The notes beneath the pieces are model-generated. The model was not told where the DNA came from and did no database searches. It worked only from the letters and a program-made list of their open reading frames with translations. 64,000 bases of DNA from Ignavibacteriales bacterium (lineage in GTDB: Bacteria > Bacteroidota > Ignavibacteria > Ignavibacteriales > Ignavibacteriaceae): assembly GCA_003538625.1 (NCBI GenBank), contig DPRR01000014.1, positions 62,001 through 126,000 on the forward strand, in the 5' to 3' direction. Both the position numbers and the translations under genes were made by a program. Positions 52,677 to 61,211 of the stretch are shown one piece after another; position 1 is the first letter of the stretch, and each line of letters starts with the position of its first letter.

Positions 52677-53484
52677 CTTTATCAACAATTAGTTTATCAA
52701 ATTCAGGAAAGAAAATTCTTTCAAGTTCTAAAGTTTTTCCTGATTCATTATCAATTTTAAAAAACATTCCGGTCAAATGAACATTATCTTTTGCAGTTTC
52801 ATATTTTTGCGGCGTTGCAAATAAAAATCGGTTAACTGCGGCGGAGGTTTTCATACCTATAACTGAATCATAAGGTCCTGTCATCCCGACATCTGTGATG
52901 TAACCTGTTCCGTTTGGTAAAATTCTTTCATCAGAAGTTTGTATATGCGTATGAGTTCCAACCATTGCACTAACTTTACCATCCAGATGATGACCCATAG
53001 CCATTTTTTCTGCAGTCGCTTCAGCATGAAAATCAACAAATACGACTTTTGTTTCTTGCTTTATCCGGGTCAAAACCCAGTCCATCGTCCTGAACGGGCA
53101 ATCAATCGCTGTCATAAAAGTTCTGCCTTGCAAGTTTACAACAGCAACCTTCCCTTTTTTTGTATCGGCGATATGATAACCGTTACCGTGAGTTCCTTTG
53201 GGATAGTTCAACGGCCGTAATGATCGCGGTTCCGCTTTTAAATAATCCTGTGATTGATGTTTATCCCATGTGTGATTGCCGCCTGTGATTACGTTTACAC
53301 CTATGTTAAAAAGTTTTGGACCTTCTTTATCTGTACATCCTTTACCATCGGAAAGATTTTCTCCGTTAACAATAACAAAATCAGCTTTGTATTTCTGTAT
53401 TAGTCCTGGCAGCCAGGTTTGTACGATATCCATCCCGGGTTGACCGATAATATCACCGACGAAAAGTAAATTAATTGAAGACAT
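52648..53484 (-). CDS. ymdB: YmdB-type metallophosphoesterase
   Basis: 278 aa. Metal and catalytic motifs are LLFVGDIIGQPG, VIVNGENLSDGKG, ITGGNHTWDK, VVFVDFHAEATAEK and GTHTHIQTSDERILPNG, the TIGR00282/YmdB pattern. YmdB of Bacillus is a cyclic-nucleotide phosphodiesterase controlling motility and biofilm decisions. It is the first gene of the operon with the orphan methylase, folD and deoC. Confidence 0.93.
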   Translation of the reverse strand: MSSINLLFVGDIIGQPGMDIVQTWLPGLIQKYKADFVIVNGENLSDGKGCTDKEGPKLFNIGVNVITGGNHTWDKHQSQDYLKAEPRSLRPLNYPKGTHGNGYHIADTKKGKVAVVNLQGRTFMTAIDCPFRTMDWVLTRIKQETKVVFVDFHAEATAEKMAMGHHLDGKVSAMVGTHTHIQTSDERILPNGTGYITDVGMTGPYDSVIGMKTSAAVNRFLFATPQKYETAKDNVHLTGMFFKIDNESGKTLELERIFFPEFDKLIVDKDAQSSAAPN

Positions 53485-53554
53485 GTTTTCCTAAATTGTT
53501 TAAAGAAATATATCTAAAATGGGAGTAATTGAGAAATAAAGAATGAATGATTGC

Positions 53555-53586
53555 TTTGATTGATTTGAAATATTGCGTTAGATTTA
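53555..53586 (+). promoter_or_regulatory. Bacteroidota-like promoter giving a near-leaderless transcript
   Basis: TTTG (53555-53558), a 20-nt spacer, then TAGATTTA (53579-53586), seven of eight bases matching TAnnTTTG. The start codon is at 53590, so transcription would begin at or inside the first codons. No ribosome site precedes that ATG. Confidence 0.45.
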
Positions 53587-53589
53587 TAT

Positions 53590-55317
53590 ATGCAAAATAA
53601 AGATGTATTAAATCTTTCATTAGAAAAAGCAACTTTTAGCGTAGTAGATGTTGAGACTACAGGTTTATCCGCAAACAAAAACAGAATTATAGAGATTGCC
53701 CTTGTAAAGATTGAAAATTTAAAAATAACTGACAGACTTCATTACCTGATTAATCCTCAGACTTATATTCCACCATTTATAACATCTTTAACAGGAATAA
53801 GTAATGACGATATAGTTGGCGCACCTGTTTTTGCAAACATAGTTGATGAGATAATTAATTTTACTGATAATACAATTTTAGCGGCTCACAATTTCCCTTT
53901 TGATTCATCTTTTCTAAACTCTGAATTTATGATTAGTGGAAGAGAATTTATAAATGAGCACTCCTGCTGTACTTTAAAGCTTGCAAGAAATATTTATCCA
54001 AACTTAAAAAGCAAATCTCTTTCCTCCGTTGCTCAATCATTAAATTTAAGGAATAATAATGCTCATCGCGCTTTAGGAGATGCAGAAATAACTGCTAAAG
54101 TACTGTTAAAGATGATAAAAGAACTTCAAAACAGTGATAAAATTAAGACTGTTGGAGAATTACTTTCTTATCAAAAAGGAATTTCTGAATCACCTTTAAT
54201 AAATGTTAAGAAAGAGCTGCAGGAGGATTTTAGGGCATTGCCTCATGCTTCCGGAATTTATTATTTCACAAATAAAAAAGATGAAATAATTTATGTTGGT
54301 AAAGCAAAATCAATCCGAGAAAGAGTTAAAACTTATTTTTCTCCCTCAGCTCCGCGAAAAGCACAAAAGATTATTAAGCAAGCAGCAAGGCTAAAACATG
54401 TAATAACAAACAGTGAATTAACAGCTTTACTTACTGAGGCTGAGACTATAAAACTTTTAGAACCGAAACATAATTCGCAGTTAAAAAAATTTGGCAATAA
54501 ATATTTTATAAAAATTACAAAAACTCACGAAGCACCCAGAATTGAACTTACCAATCATTTTGATTTTGATGGCAATGACTATTTCGGTTTGTTTATTTCA
54601 AGAAGAAAAGCAGATGAGATTATTGAGTTTATAAATAAAGCTTTTGGTGTCAGAGAATGTTCAGATAAAGATTTTAATAAAGGCAAAACGTGCTTTTTGT
54701 ATGATATTCATAGATGTACTGGTCCATGCGTAAACGAACCACTTAATAAAAGTAAGCATAATAGTGAACTGGAAAAAGTTTATGAGTTTCTTTATGGAAA
54801 AAATCAATTTGCCCTGGATAGATTGTTAAATAAAATGAAAGAATTTTCTGCTAAAGAAAAATATGAACAGGCTGCTGAAGTAAAATTACTGATCGATTTT
54901 ATTTTAGATCAAACTCATAAATCTTCAATATTAGCTGAACCTGTAAATAGTGCGAATGTGCTTTTTGAAATAAATTCAAGATTTGAAAATGATTATGTCT
55001 TAATGATTGAGGGAAAGTTTTATATTAAAAAATATTTGCATAATCATAAGGATACTTTTGAGCAGGCATTGGATGATTTCTATAACAATACAATTAATAA
55101 TGAATCAAATCCTACGGATGAAGATCTTGAGAAAATGAAGATTACTCTAAATTGGTTGGTAAAAAACAGGAATCAGGTTAGAAGTTTTTATCTAAAGGAA
55201 TATTTATCAAAAGCAGAATTGTATGAAAACGTTTCTAAGTATTCTGATAATATCTATTCCACCAGAGAAAATGTAATTCAGGTTAAAGAAGATCCCAAAT
55301 ATGATTATGATTTTTAG
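53590..55317 (+). CDS. DEDDh exonuclease - GIY-YIG - UVR repair protein (UvrC/Cho-like fusion)
   Basis: 575 aa. Residues 1-175 form a DnaQ-type 3'-5' exonuclease (FSVVDVETTG, AHNFPFD and HRALGDAEITA supply the DEDDh residues). Residues 205-300 are a UvrC-type GIY-YIG nuclease (ASGIYYFTNKKDEIIYVGKAKSIRERVKTYF). Four cysteines follow (REC, KTC, HRC, GPC), spaced like the UvrC iron-sulfur ligands, then a UVR motif (MKEFSAKEKYEQAAEVK). The C-terminal RNase H-like endonuclease of UvrC is missing, as in Cho. Fusions of this kind exist in several phyla. It may nick and trim damaged strands. The next gene begins 4 bp later. Confidence 0.9.
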   Translation: MQNKDVLNLSLEKATFSVVDVETTGLSANKNRIIEIALVKIENLKITDRLHYLINPQTYIPPFITSLTGISNDDIVGAPVFANIVDEIINFTDNTILAAHNFPFDSSFLNSEFMISGREFINEHSCCTLKLARNIYPNLKSKSLSSVAQSLNLRNNNAHRALGDAEITAKVLLKMIKELQNSDKIKTVGELLSYQKGISESPLINVKKELQEDFRALPHASGIYYFTNKKDEIIYVGKAKSIRERVKTYFSPSAPRKAQKIIKQAARLKHVITNSELTALLTEAETIKLLEPKHNSQLKKFGNKYFIKITKTHEAPRIELTNHFDFDGNDYFGLFISRRKADEIIEFINKAFGVRECSDKDFNKGKTCFLYDIHRCTGPCVNEPLNKSKHNSELEKVYEFLYGKNQFALDRLLNKMKEFSAKEKYEQAAEVKLLIDFILDQTHKSSILAEPVNSANVLFEINSRFENDYVLMIEGKFYIKKYLHNHKDTFEQALDDFYNNTINNESNPTDEDLEKMKITLNWLVKNRNQVRSFYLKEYLSKAELYENVSKYSDNIYSTRENVIQVKEDPKYDYDF

Positions 55318-55320
55318 TAT

Positions 55321-56112
55321 ATGAGTAGAAATGACATAGAAATAGAAGCGATTCTTCAGGATAGAGTTCACGGTTCAACTGAACTGTTAAATTTAATATA
55401 CAAGCACTTCTTAAAACATCAGAACAATATTGAACAAATCAAAAAAGACTTGATCAGATTTCAAAAACAATTTTCACACTTTCCTGTTATAGTTAACTTT
55501 ACAAAAGATATTGAAAAGATTGTAAATGGTAAGAAACGAATTTCTCTACATCAATATCTTATGAGTTTTTGGGAACAGGTTGAACTAGTATATCAAAGAA
55601 TTTTCGATTCAGGCAGAAGTCAATTATTGGGCTGCAATACAGTTCTAACTATTTCACATAGTAAAACACTTATTAAAATATTTGCAATCTGGAAAAAATT
55701 ATCACCAAATTTAAAAGTTATTATAAGCGAATCACGTCCTGAAAATGAAGGCATCCTGATGGCAAAAGAACTTTTAAAATTAGGGATTGATTGTGAGATT
55801 ATTACTGAAGCAATGACCGGATCAGTAATTAAGGTGGTCGATGCCGTTATCCTGGGTGCTGATCAGATTTTGGAAAATGGTAACATTGTAAATAAAACAG
55901 GAAGCAGATTACTGGCAGTTTTAGCAAAACATCACCACCTTCCCGTCTATGTATTAGCTTCTTCCGTTAAAAGATTGAAGAAAAAAAGAGTACCTGCAGA
56001 AAAAATAAAAATTAAAAAAAATAATAAATCAAGAAATAAATTAATAAAGTTCAGATTTGATGTATTTGAAGAAGTTGAAAAAAATTTAATTACAAAAGTA
56101 TTTACCGATTAA
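55321..56112 (+). CDS. eIF2B/ribose-1,5-bisphosphate isomerase-like protein
   Basis: 263 aa. The Rossmann half of the eIF2B/MtnA/R15P-isomerase superfamily is clear: VLTISHSKTLIKIF, KVIISESRPENEGILMAKEL, MTGSVIKVVDAVILGADQILENGNIVNKTGS. The conserved Asp in GADQI is kept. The MtnA active-site TxCN motif is replaced by TISHS, as in eIF2B-type members, so it is unlikely to be a methylthioribose-phosphate isomerase. It is 3 bp after the exonuclease gene, on the same strand, and its end overlaps the MATE gene by 4 bp. Confidence 0.82.
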   Translation: MSRNDIEIEAILQDRVHGSTELLNLIYKHFLKHQNNIEQIKKDLIRFQKQFSHFPVIVNFTKDIEKIVNGKKRISLHQYLMSFWEQVELVYQRIFDSGRSQLLGCNTVLTISHSKTLIKIFAIWKKLSPNLKVIISESRPENEGILMAKELLKLGIDCEIITEAMTGSVIKVVDAVILGADQILENGNIVNKTGSRLLAVLAKHHHLPVYVLASSVKRLKKKRVPAEKIKIKKNNKSRNKLIKFRFDVFEEVEKNLITKVFTD

Positions 56113-57461
56113 ATTTCAATTATGTGTTTACTTTTATAATTAAATCTTAAAGTCAATAGAATCGCAGATGCCGTAAGTCCAATTAGTAATCCAATCCATA
56201 CTCCTTGCACACCAAGTTTAAAAATAAATGCCAGCACGTATGCAATGGGAAGACTTATCACCCAGTAAGCGATAAAAGTAATTATTGTAGGACCTTTAAC
56301 ATCCGTTAATCCTCTTAAAACGCCAATACCAACAGCCTGAGTTCCATCGGATAATTGAAACAGCGCTGCAATGATGATTAACCGGGAAGCTATTGATATT
56401 ACTGCCTCATCATCAATATATAATCTGGGTAAAAAATTATTTAATAGGATAAATGTCAATCCTGCAAGCGACATAATTGAAGCACCTAATACAATTCCGG
56501 TAAATCCGGCTTTTCGGATTTTGGAGATGTTTTTTTCACCCATTGCATTGCCAACCCTTATACTTGCGGCTTGCGAAATACCCAACACACCCATAAAAGA
56601 AATAGACGCAAGATTTATTGCAATTTGATGCGCAGCCAGCTCATTCGCACCAATCCAGCCAATCATTATAACGGCAAAAGAAAATGCACCCACTTCAAAG
56701 AAGTACTGGAAACCGCTTGGCAGACCTAAACGCAGTATTTTTTTAATTACAGGGAAATTTATTCCGCGAAAATTAAAAGTCACATCATACTGTTTAAACT
56801 TTTCATTTTTCATAACATAAAACATAATTACCATTGCCATAAAAACACGTGAACAAAAAGTTGCCCATGCTGCACCGGCAAGACCAAGTTTCGGGAATCC
56901 GAGTTCACCAAATATCAACACCCAATTTGCAAATCCGTTTATTATGTTAGCTAGAATTGCAATAACCATAGCGGGTTTCATTACTGATAATCCCTCGATA
57001 AATTGTTTATAGGTTTGATAAATCATTAGAGGCAGGGCTGATAATCCTACAATACTCATATAAACAATTGTAAGGTCAATTACTTCGGGTGGTTGATTAA
57101 GATTGTGAATGAAGTTAACGCCTAAGAGAATTATTCCTATCATAATAACTGACAGAAAAACATTAACCATTAAGGATTGTCTGAAATAAATTCCACATTC
57201 AGAATAACGCTTTCCGCCAACTAGTATGGCAACAAGCGGACTTATGACGATTGAACAACCAATTCCAATAATTAGTATAATAAAAATTAAACTGTTGCCA
57301 AGTGATGCTGCAGCAAGCGGAACAGAACCTAACCTGCCTACCATAACACTATCTACAACTCCCATCATAATTATTCCAAGCTGACCTATTATGACAGGAT
57401 ATGCAAGGGTCAAAGTCTTGACCATTTCTTGTTTAATTGATATAAAATTTCGTGTTAGCAT
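56109..57461 (-). CDS. MATE-family efflux transporter (NorM-like)
   Basis: 450 aa, twelve membrane segments. LAYPVIIGQLGIIMMGVVDSVMVGRLGSVPLAAASLGNS and GAAWATFCSRVFMAMVIM match MATE repeats, with GLPSGFQYFFEVGAF, a motif of the NorM group. It exports cationic drugs or metabolites using Na+ or H+. Convergent with the eIF2B-like gene, overlapping by 4 bp at the stop codons. Confidence 0.93.
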   Translation of the reverse strand: MLTRNFISIKQEMVKTLTLAYPVIIGQLGIIMMGVVDSVMVGRLGSVPLAAASLGNSLIFIILIIGIGCSIVISPLVAILVGGKRYSECGIYFRQSLMVNVFLSVIMIGIILLGVNFIHNLNQPPEVIDLTIVYMSIVGLSALPLMIYQTYKQFIEGLSVMKPAMVIAILANIINGFANWVLIFGELGFPKLGLAGAAWATFCSRVFMAMVIMFYVMKNEKFKQYDVTFNFRGINFPVIKKILRLGLPSGFQYFFEVGAFSFAVIMIGWIGANELAAHQIAINLASISFMGVLGISQAASIRVGNAMGEKNISKIRKAGFTGIVLGASIMSLAGLTFILLNNFLPRLYIDDEAVISIASRLIIIAALFQLSDGTQAVGIGVLRGLTDVKGPTIITFIAYWVISLPIAYVLAFIFKLGVQGVWIGLLIGLTASAILLTLRFNYKSKHIIEI

Positions 57462-57526
57462 TATTTTTTAAATTTAATTTTATAAAATAGTTTGATCAGC
57501 TTACTTATGAAACATTATTCCAAAAT

Positions 57527-57551
57527 AAAACCCGATCTTTCGACCGGGCTT
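57527..57551 (-). terminator. Rho-independent terminator after the HEAT-repeat gene
   Basis: On the minus strand CCCGGTC, GAAA loop, GATCGGG (one G-T pair), then TTTTATTTT. It lies 43 bp past the HEAT gene stop. Confidence 0.7.
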
Positions 57552-57594
57552 TCAACCAACCAGGAGTAACTATGAGGACGTAGAAAATAGCAGT

Positions 57595-57999
57595 TTAGAA
57601 ATTATTTTTAGATAAATAATCCTGATAAAATATTGCACACATTTTTTTTACACGATCACTTTTATCAAATTTTATTGCCTGTTTGACAGCAAAAATTCCT
57701 CGTGCATCTTTGATTTTTGATAATGATAACGCAGCCATAATCCTTGCTTCATCATTTTTATCATTATGTAGAATCCTTAATAAAGGAATTACCGACTCTT
57801 TAGATTTTAGATCACCTAAAAAGTAAGCGGAACTGTATTTCAAACCTTCATTATTGGAATTGATTCCATTTAAAAGATTAGTAACAATCAAATCTCGTTT
57901 TAAAGCTGCCTTCTTAGCAGGGAAAGGATTTCCAAAAGAAATTGAAGAAAGTAATAAAACCAATAATACTAATGCACTAACAATTGATCTGTTTTTCAT
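57595..57999 (-). CDS. Small exported HEAT-repeat protein
   Basis: 134 aa. The signal peptide is SALVLLVLLLSSISFG. The mature protein has two or three HEAT/PBS-type helical repeats (YSSAYFLGDLKSKESVIPLLRIL, DEARIMAALSLSKIKDARGIFAVKQAIKFD). These mediate protein-protein contacts, and no enzyme motif is present. It has a strong ribosome site (GAGGAGG) and a good promoter (58042-58070). Confidence 0.82.
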   Translation of the reverse strand: MKNRSIVSALVLLVLLLSSISFGNPFPAKKAALKRDLIVTNLLNGINSNNEGLKYSSAYFLGDLKSKESVIPLLRILHNDKNDEARIMAALSLSKIKDARGIFAVKQAIKFDKSDRVKKMCAIFYQDYLSKNNF

Positions 58000-58041
58000 T
58001 GTGTTGCCTCCTCAATAAAAATAATTTTTGCCTCTGATCGA

Positions 58042-58070
58042 ATTATAGCATTTAAAGTAAGGCTTGTAAA
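58042..58070 (-). promoter_or_regulatory. Sigma-70-like promoter of the HEAT-repeat gene
   Basis: On the minus strand TTTACA (58070-58065), a 17-nt spacer and a perfect TATAAT (58047-58042). The predicted start is about 35 bp before ATG 57999. It is the best sigma-70 consensus match I found in the window. Confidence 0.6.
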
Positions 58071-58141
58071 ACTAATATGGATGGATGGCTAGTTAAGGTG
58101 ATAAGTAGAAGACAATTGTAAATAAATAGTTTGCCTTAAAA

Positions 58142-58357
58142 TTATCTTAAAGCGTTAAACTGGGTGAAGTTGTAATTGTTTGTGGCAGTAATTGATTCAA
58201 TCTCTTTAATAGAGAGTCTTGTATCTTTTTTCTCGTATACTTGAGCTATTACATTTTGATCGCTAGAATTTGAGGAACTAAATAAAACATTTGCTGTTCC
58301 TGCTAGTCCTGCAAATAAAAATATTGTTAGAATAAATGTTATTATAATTCGAAACAT
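58142..58357 (-). CDS. Small single-pass membrane or exported peptide
   Basis: 71 aa from ATG 58357, where the hydrophobic signal begins (MFRIIITFILTIFLFAGLAG). An upstream in-frame start at 58405 adds 16 polar residues and is less likely. After the hydrophobic segment: SSSNSSDQNVIAQVYEKKDTRLSIKEIESITATNNYNF. No family is recognised. It stands alone, with two ATTGATCAAT palindromes upstream. Confidence 0.5.
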   Translation of the reverse strand: MFRIIITFILTIFLFAGLAGTANVLFSSSNSSDQNVIAQVYEKKDTRLSIKEIESITATNNYNFTQFNALR

Positions 58358-58396
58358 AGTTAACTTTTCTTTATTGTTGTTTTGCTCTGCTGCCAA

Positions 58397-58451
58397 ATTG
58401 ATCAATATTATTCATAAATGCAACAGCTACTTCAAAGAATTATTGATCAAT
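58397..58451. promoter_or_regulatory. Two identical 10-bp palindromes, probable operator pair
   Basis: ATTGATCAAT occurs at 58397-58406 and again at 58442-58451, 45 bp apart (centre to centre), in the divergent region between the small peptide gene and the UROD gene. Identical palindromes at this spacing suggest a looping or cooperative repressor. Confidence 0.35.
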
Positions 58452-58541
58452 CTGGTTACATATTCTAAATTAATGTTAAATATTTAGATTTGTTAAGTAA
58501 TTTTGTTCAATAAATTTCTATTTTTTAATAAGAATTGCCAA

Positions 58542-59582
58542 ATGAAAAATAAATATTCTCCAAACATAGATGCGTTTTTAAGCACGCTGCAAAATAATAA
58601 TGCAAATTATTTCCCACTTGCCGAACTTGGAGTGCACCCAAAAATTAAGGAACAATTCTTATCAAATAAAATTACTGCTCTGGATGATGAAATTGAATTT
58701 TGGTACAAAGCAGGATACGACTACATAAAGCTTCAACCAATTGCTGATTTTAATCCAATGAAAATTGGTCTGGGTGAAAATGTTTCTTATAATGATGATG
58801 GAACAATTTTCAGAAAATGGGCTTCAGAAAACAATGGAGTGATATCAAATTTTGATGATTTTGAAAAGTATAAATTCCCATCTGCAAAGGATTTTGATTA
58901 CTCTAATTTTGAAAAGGTAAAAGCATTATTACCGGACGGGATGGGTGTTGTAGGTCAGTATGGCGATATTTTTACAATGACATGGGAGATGATGGGATTT
59001 GAATCATTCTCTATGGCCTTGTTTGAAAATGAAGAGCTGATAAAAGTACTGAATGATAAATTAGGCAATCTTGTTTTAAGTATGTTTGAGTATCTTTCTG
59101 ATTCAGATGCGGTGGATGCGATTTGGTACAGCGATGACATTGCGTATACAAATAGTCTTTTGGTTTCGCCTGATGTACTTGATAAATATTTTTTCCCGTG
59201 GTTAAAAAAAATTGGTGAAATGGCTAAAAGAAAAAATAAACCATTTATTTATCACACAGATGGAATTCTGTATGACGTAATGGAAAAAATTATTTCTTGT
59301 GGCGTTAATGCTATTCATCCTATCGAACCAAAAGCGATGGACATTGGAGAAGTGAAGCAGAGATTTGGGAATCAATTATGCCTTATTGGAAATATTGACG
59401 TCGATTTACTTTCCAGAGGATCTGTTGATGAAATCAGAAAAAATGTAATTGATAATATTGAGAAAGCCGGTTACAATGGCGGCTATTGCGTTGGATCTGG
59501 CAACTCAATTCCGGAATATGTAAAGCTAGAAAATTATATTTCGATGATTGAGACAGTAAAAGAAATTAATTCCAAACTATAA
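58542..59582 (+). CDS. UROD-family methyltransferase-like protein
   Basis: 346 aa from ATG 58542; a TTG start at 58503 would add 13 residues and is less likely. It belongs to the uroporphyrinogen decarboxylase/MtaA-type fold: NYFPLAELGVHPKIKEQF, VVGQYGDIFTMTWEMMGFESFSMALFEN, FIYHTDGILYDVMEKIISCGVNAIHPIEP and CLIGNIDVDLLSRGS. The YHTDG/C..G.naihPiEp pattern fits corrinoid-linked methyltransferase relatives better than HemE, which has a different N-terminal RQAGR motif that is absent here. It converges on the split methionine synthase operon, 9 bp from its end. Confidence 0.78.
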   Translation: MKNKYSPNIDAFLSTLQNNNANYFPLAELGVHPKIKEQFLSNKITALDDEIEFWYKAGYDYIKLQPIADFNPMKIGLGENVSYNDDGTIFRKWASENNGVISNFDDFEKYKFPSAKDFDYSNFEKVKALLPDGMGVVGQYGDIFTMTWEMMGFESFSMALFENEELIKVLNDKLGNLVLSMFEYLSDSDAVDAIWYSDDIAYTNSLLVSPDVLDKYFFPWLKKIGEMAKRKNKPFIYHTDGILYDVMEKIISCGVNAIHPIEPKAMDIGEVKQRFGNQLCLIGNIDVDLLSRGSVDEIRKNVIDNIEKAGYNGGYCVGSGNSIPEYVKLENYISMIETVKEINSKL

Positions 59583-59591
59583 CTATATTTT

Positions 59592-60494
59592 TTAGTTACT
59601 AATTTTCCTTTGATTGTAAGCGGTTACAATTTCTGAAATAACTTTAATATGTTCAGGTGTTGTTCCACAGCAGCCTCCAATAATATTAGCACCTGCCTCG
59701 ATTATTTTGGGAATGATCGATTTAATTTTTTCAGGAGTTTGAGAATAAATTAACTCATCATTTTCAAAAACGGGTAGTCCGGCATTTGCCTGGATAATAA
59801 TCGGGATGGTAGCAGAAACACTCCTGATATTTTGAACAATTTTAGGCATATCCTCATAACCAAATCCACAATTTGCTCCAACGATATCAGCTCCATAATT
59901 TATAAGGGATTCGGTCATTTGTTGAGGAGCAACTCCCATCAATGATTTAAATTCGTCCCCCGATTTATCAAAAGTAAATGTACAAATAATTTCCAGTGAT
60001 GTGTTTTCTTTTACCGCTTTTATCGCCAGTTCAGCTTCATCTAAAGCATAAAATGTTTCGATGCAAACTGCATCAGCTCCGCCTTTTTCAAAAGCTATAG
60101 ATTGCTGTTTAAATGTATTGTATAACTCTTCTTCAGTAACATCACCCATAATTAAAAATTTACCCGTTGGTCCGATAGAAGCCATCACCAGTTTATCTAA
60201 GCCTGCAGCTCTTCTGGAAATCTCTGCCGCTGTCTGACAAATTTCAGAAAGCTTTTCTTGAAAATCGTACATCTTTAACTTAAAATAATTTGCACCGAAA
60301 CTATTAGTAGAAATAATATCCGAACCAGCCAGGACATAACTTTTTGCGATCTCAAATACATCTTCCTGATGAGTAAGATTCCACTCTTCCGGGCAGGAGC
60401 CGGTTATTAAACCTTTCTTAAATAGATACGTACCCCACGCACCGTCTGAAGTGAGTATTCTTCCATTCTTAACTAGATCTGAAATTTTATGCAT
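59592..60494 (-). CDS. Homocysteine-binding methyltransferase domain protein (MetH N-terminal part)
   Basis: 301 aa from ATG 60494, which overlaps the upstream stop (ATGCATAA) and has GGGAAAG upstream. The homocysteine S-methyltransferase barrel is clear, with zinc-binding Cys in VGANCGFG and IIGGCCGTTPEH, and the N-terminal TSDGAWGTYLF. It accepts a methyl group from cobalamin. It is encoded apart from the other MetH domains but in one operon with the corrinoid protein and the activation domain. Confidence 0.9.
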   Translation of the reverse strand: MHKISDLVKNGRILTSDGAWGTYLFKKGLITGSCPEEWNLTHQEDVFEIAKSYVLAGSDIISTNSFGANYFKLKMYDFQEKLSEICQTAAEISRRAAGLDKLVMASIGPTGKFLIMGDVTEEELYNTFKQQSIAFEKGGADAVCIETFYALDEAELAIKAVKENTSLEIICTFTFDKSGDEFKSLMGVAPQQMTESLINYGADIVGANCGFGYEDMPKIVQNIRSVSATIPIIIQANAGLPVFENDELIYSQTPEKIKSIIPKIIEAGANIIGGCCGTTPEHIKVISEIVTAYNQRKISN

Positions 60495-61206
60495 TTCTTT
60501 CCCGCTTGTAACAAAAATCAATATCGCAGATTGAACATTGATAATCTTTTTTTTCAACCTGCTTCCCTACTCCAATAACAGCACTAACTGATTTAATTGG
60601 TGTCATAAGCGAATCCGAATTAACCGAGACACCGCAAAACATTGAAGGAAGAAGTGAAAACAAATTCTGCTGATCAGACACACTCCATCCGCAATAACCC
60701 GGACTGTATCGGTTAGTAGCCTTAAGCTCAATTTCTTCCAAATCATCTTCCAAAAATTTTTCCGTTTTATCGGCAAGCTGCTCAACTAACTCTGATGCTA
60801 TTTTGTCAATTAAGTATCCTTTAAGCATTTCATTATTATCCATAAAATGTCTTGACCAGTTTTCAATCTCTTTGCCGATAGAAGCGACAAGAAAAGATAT
60901 TGATTCAGATTTTTTTAAGGATGAATAAATAATTTTTCCGCAATTAAATAACCTGTTATCAATTATAAATTTATTGTTATCCAATATTACTTTTCTGGGA
61001 TTAAATATTTTGTAACCGCTGTGTAATTTAACTTTACCGGGTAATTCATTTAAAATATATTTTACAGATTCTTCAACCGTTTCGGGAACAGTATCATCAT
61101 TATATCCCAACAACTCAATTATCTTATTTTCATTGATTGAACAATCGTTATAATCGATTTGAAAATCTTTCAGGATTGATTGTTTTAAAGAGATAATACT
61201 ATCCAT
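60487..61206 (-). CDS. Stand-alone methionine synthase reactivation (AdoMet-binding) domain protein
   Basis: About 239 aa from ATG 61206; GTG 61215 overlaps the upstream stop and is possible. The C-terminal half has NRYSPGYCGWSVSDQQNLFSLLP, then SDSLMTPIKSVSAVIGVG, the AdoMet-binding signature of the MetH activation domain. A Cys cluster (YQCSICDIDFCYKR) follows. It would regenerate oxidised cob(II)alamin with SAM and an electron donor. Stand-alone copies are known, as in Thermotoga. Confidence 0.88.
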   Translation of the reverse strand: MDSIISLKQSILKDFQIDYNDCSINENKIIELLGYNDDTVPETVEESVKYILNELPGKVKLHSGYKIFNPRKVILDNNKFIIDNRLFNCGKIIYSSLKKSESISFLVASIGKEIENWSRHFMDNNEMLKGYLIDKIASELVEQLADKTEKFLEDDLEEIELKATNRYSPGYCGWSVSDQQNLFSLLPSMFCGVSVNSDSLMTPIKSVSAVIGVGKQVEKKDYQCSICDIDFCYKRERNA

Positions 61207-61211
61207 AAAAA

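Noticed and set aside
57572..57583. Second mini-ORF (ATG AGG ACG TAG) with AGGAG upstream, near the HEAT terminator
   Set aside because: Three codons only, in a spacer between genes on the other strand; likely chance.
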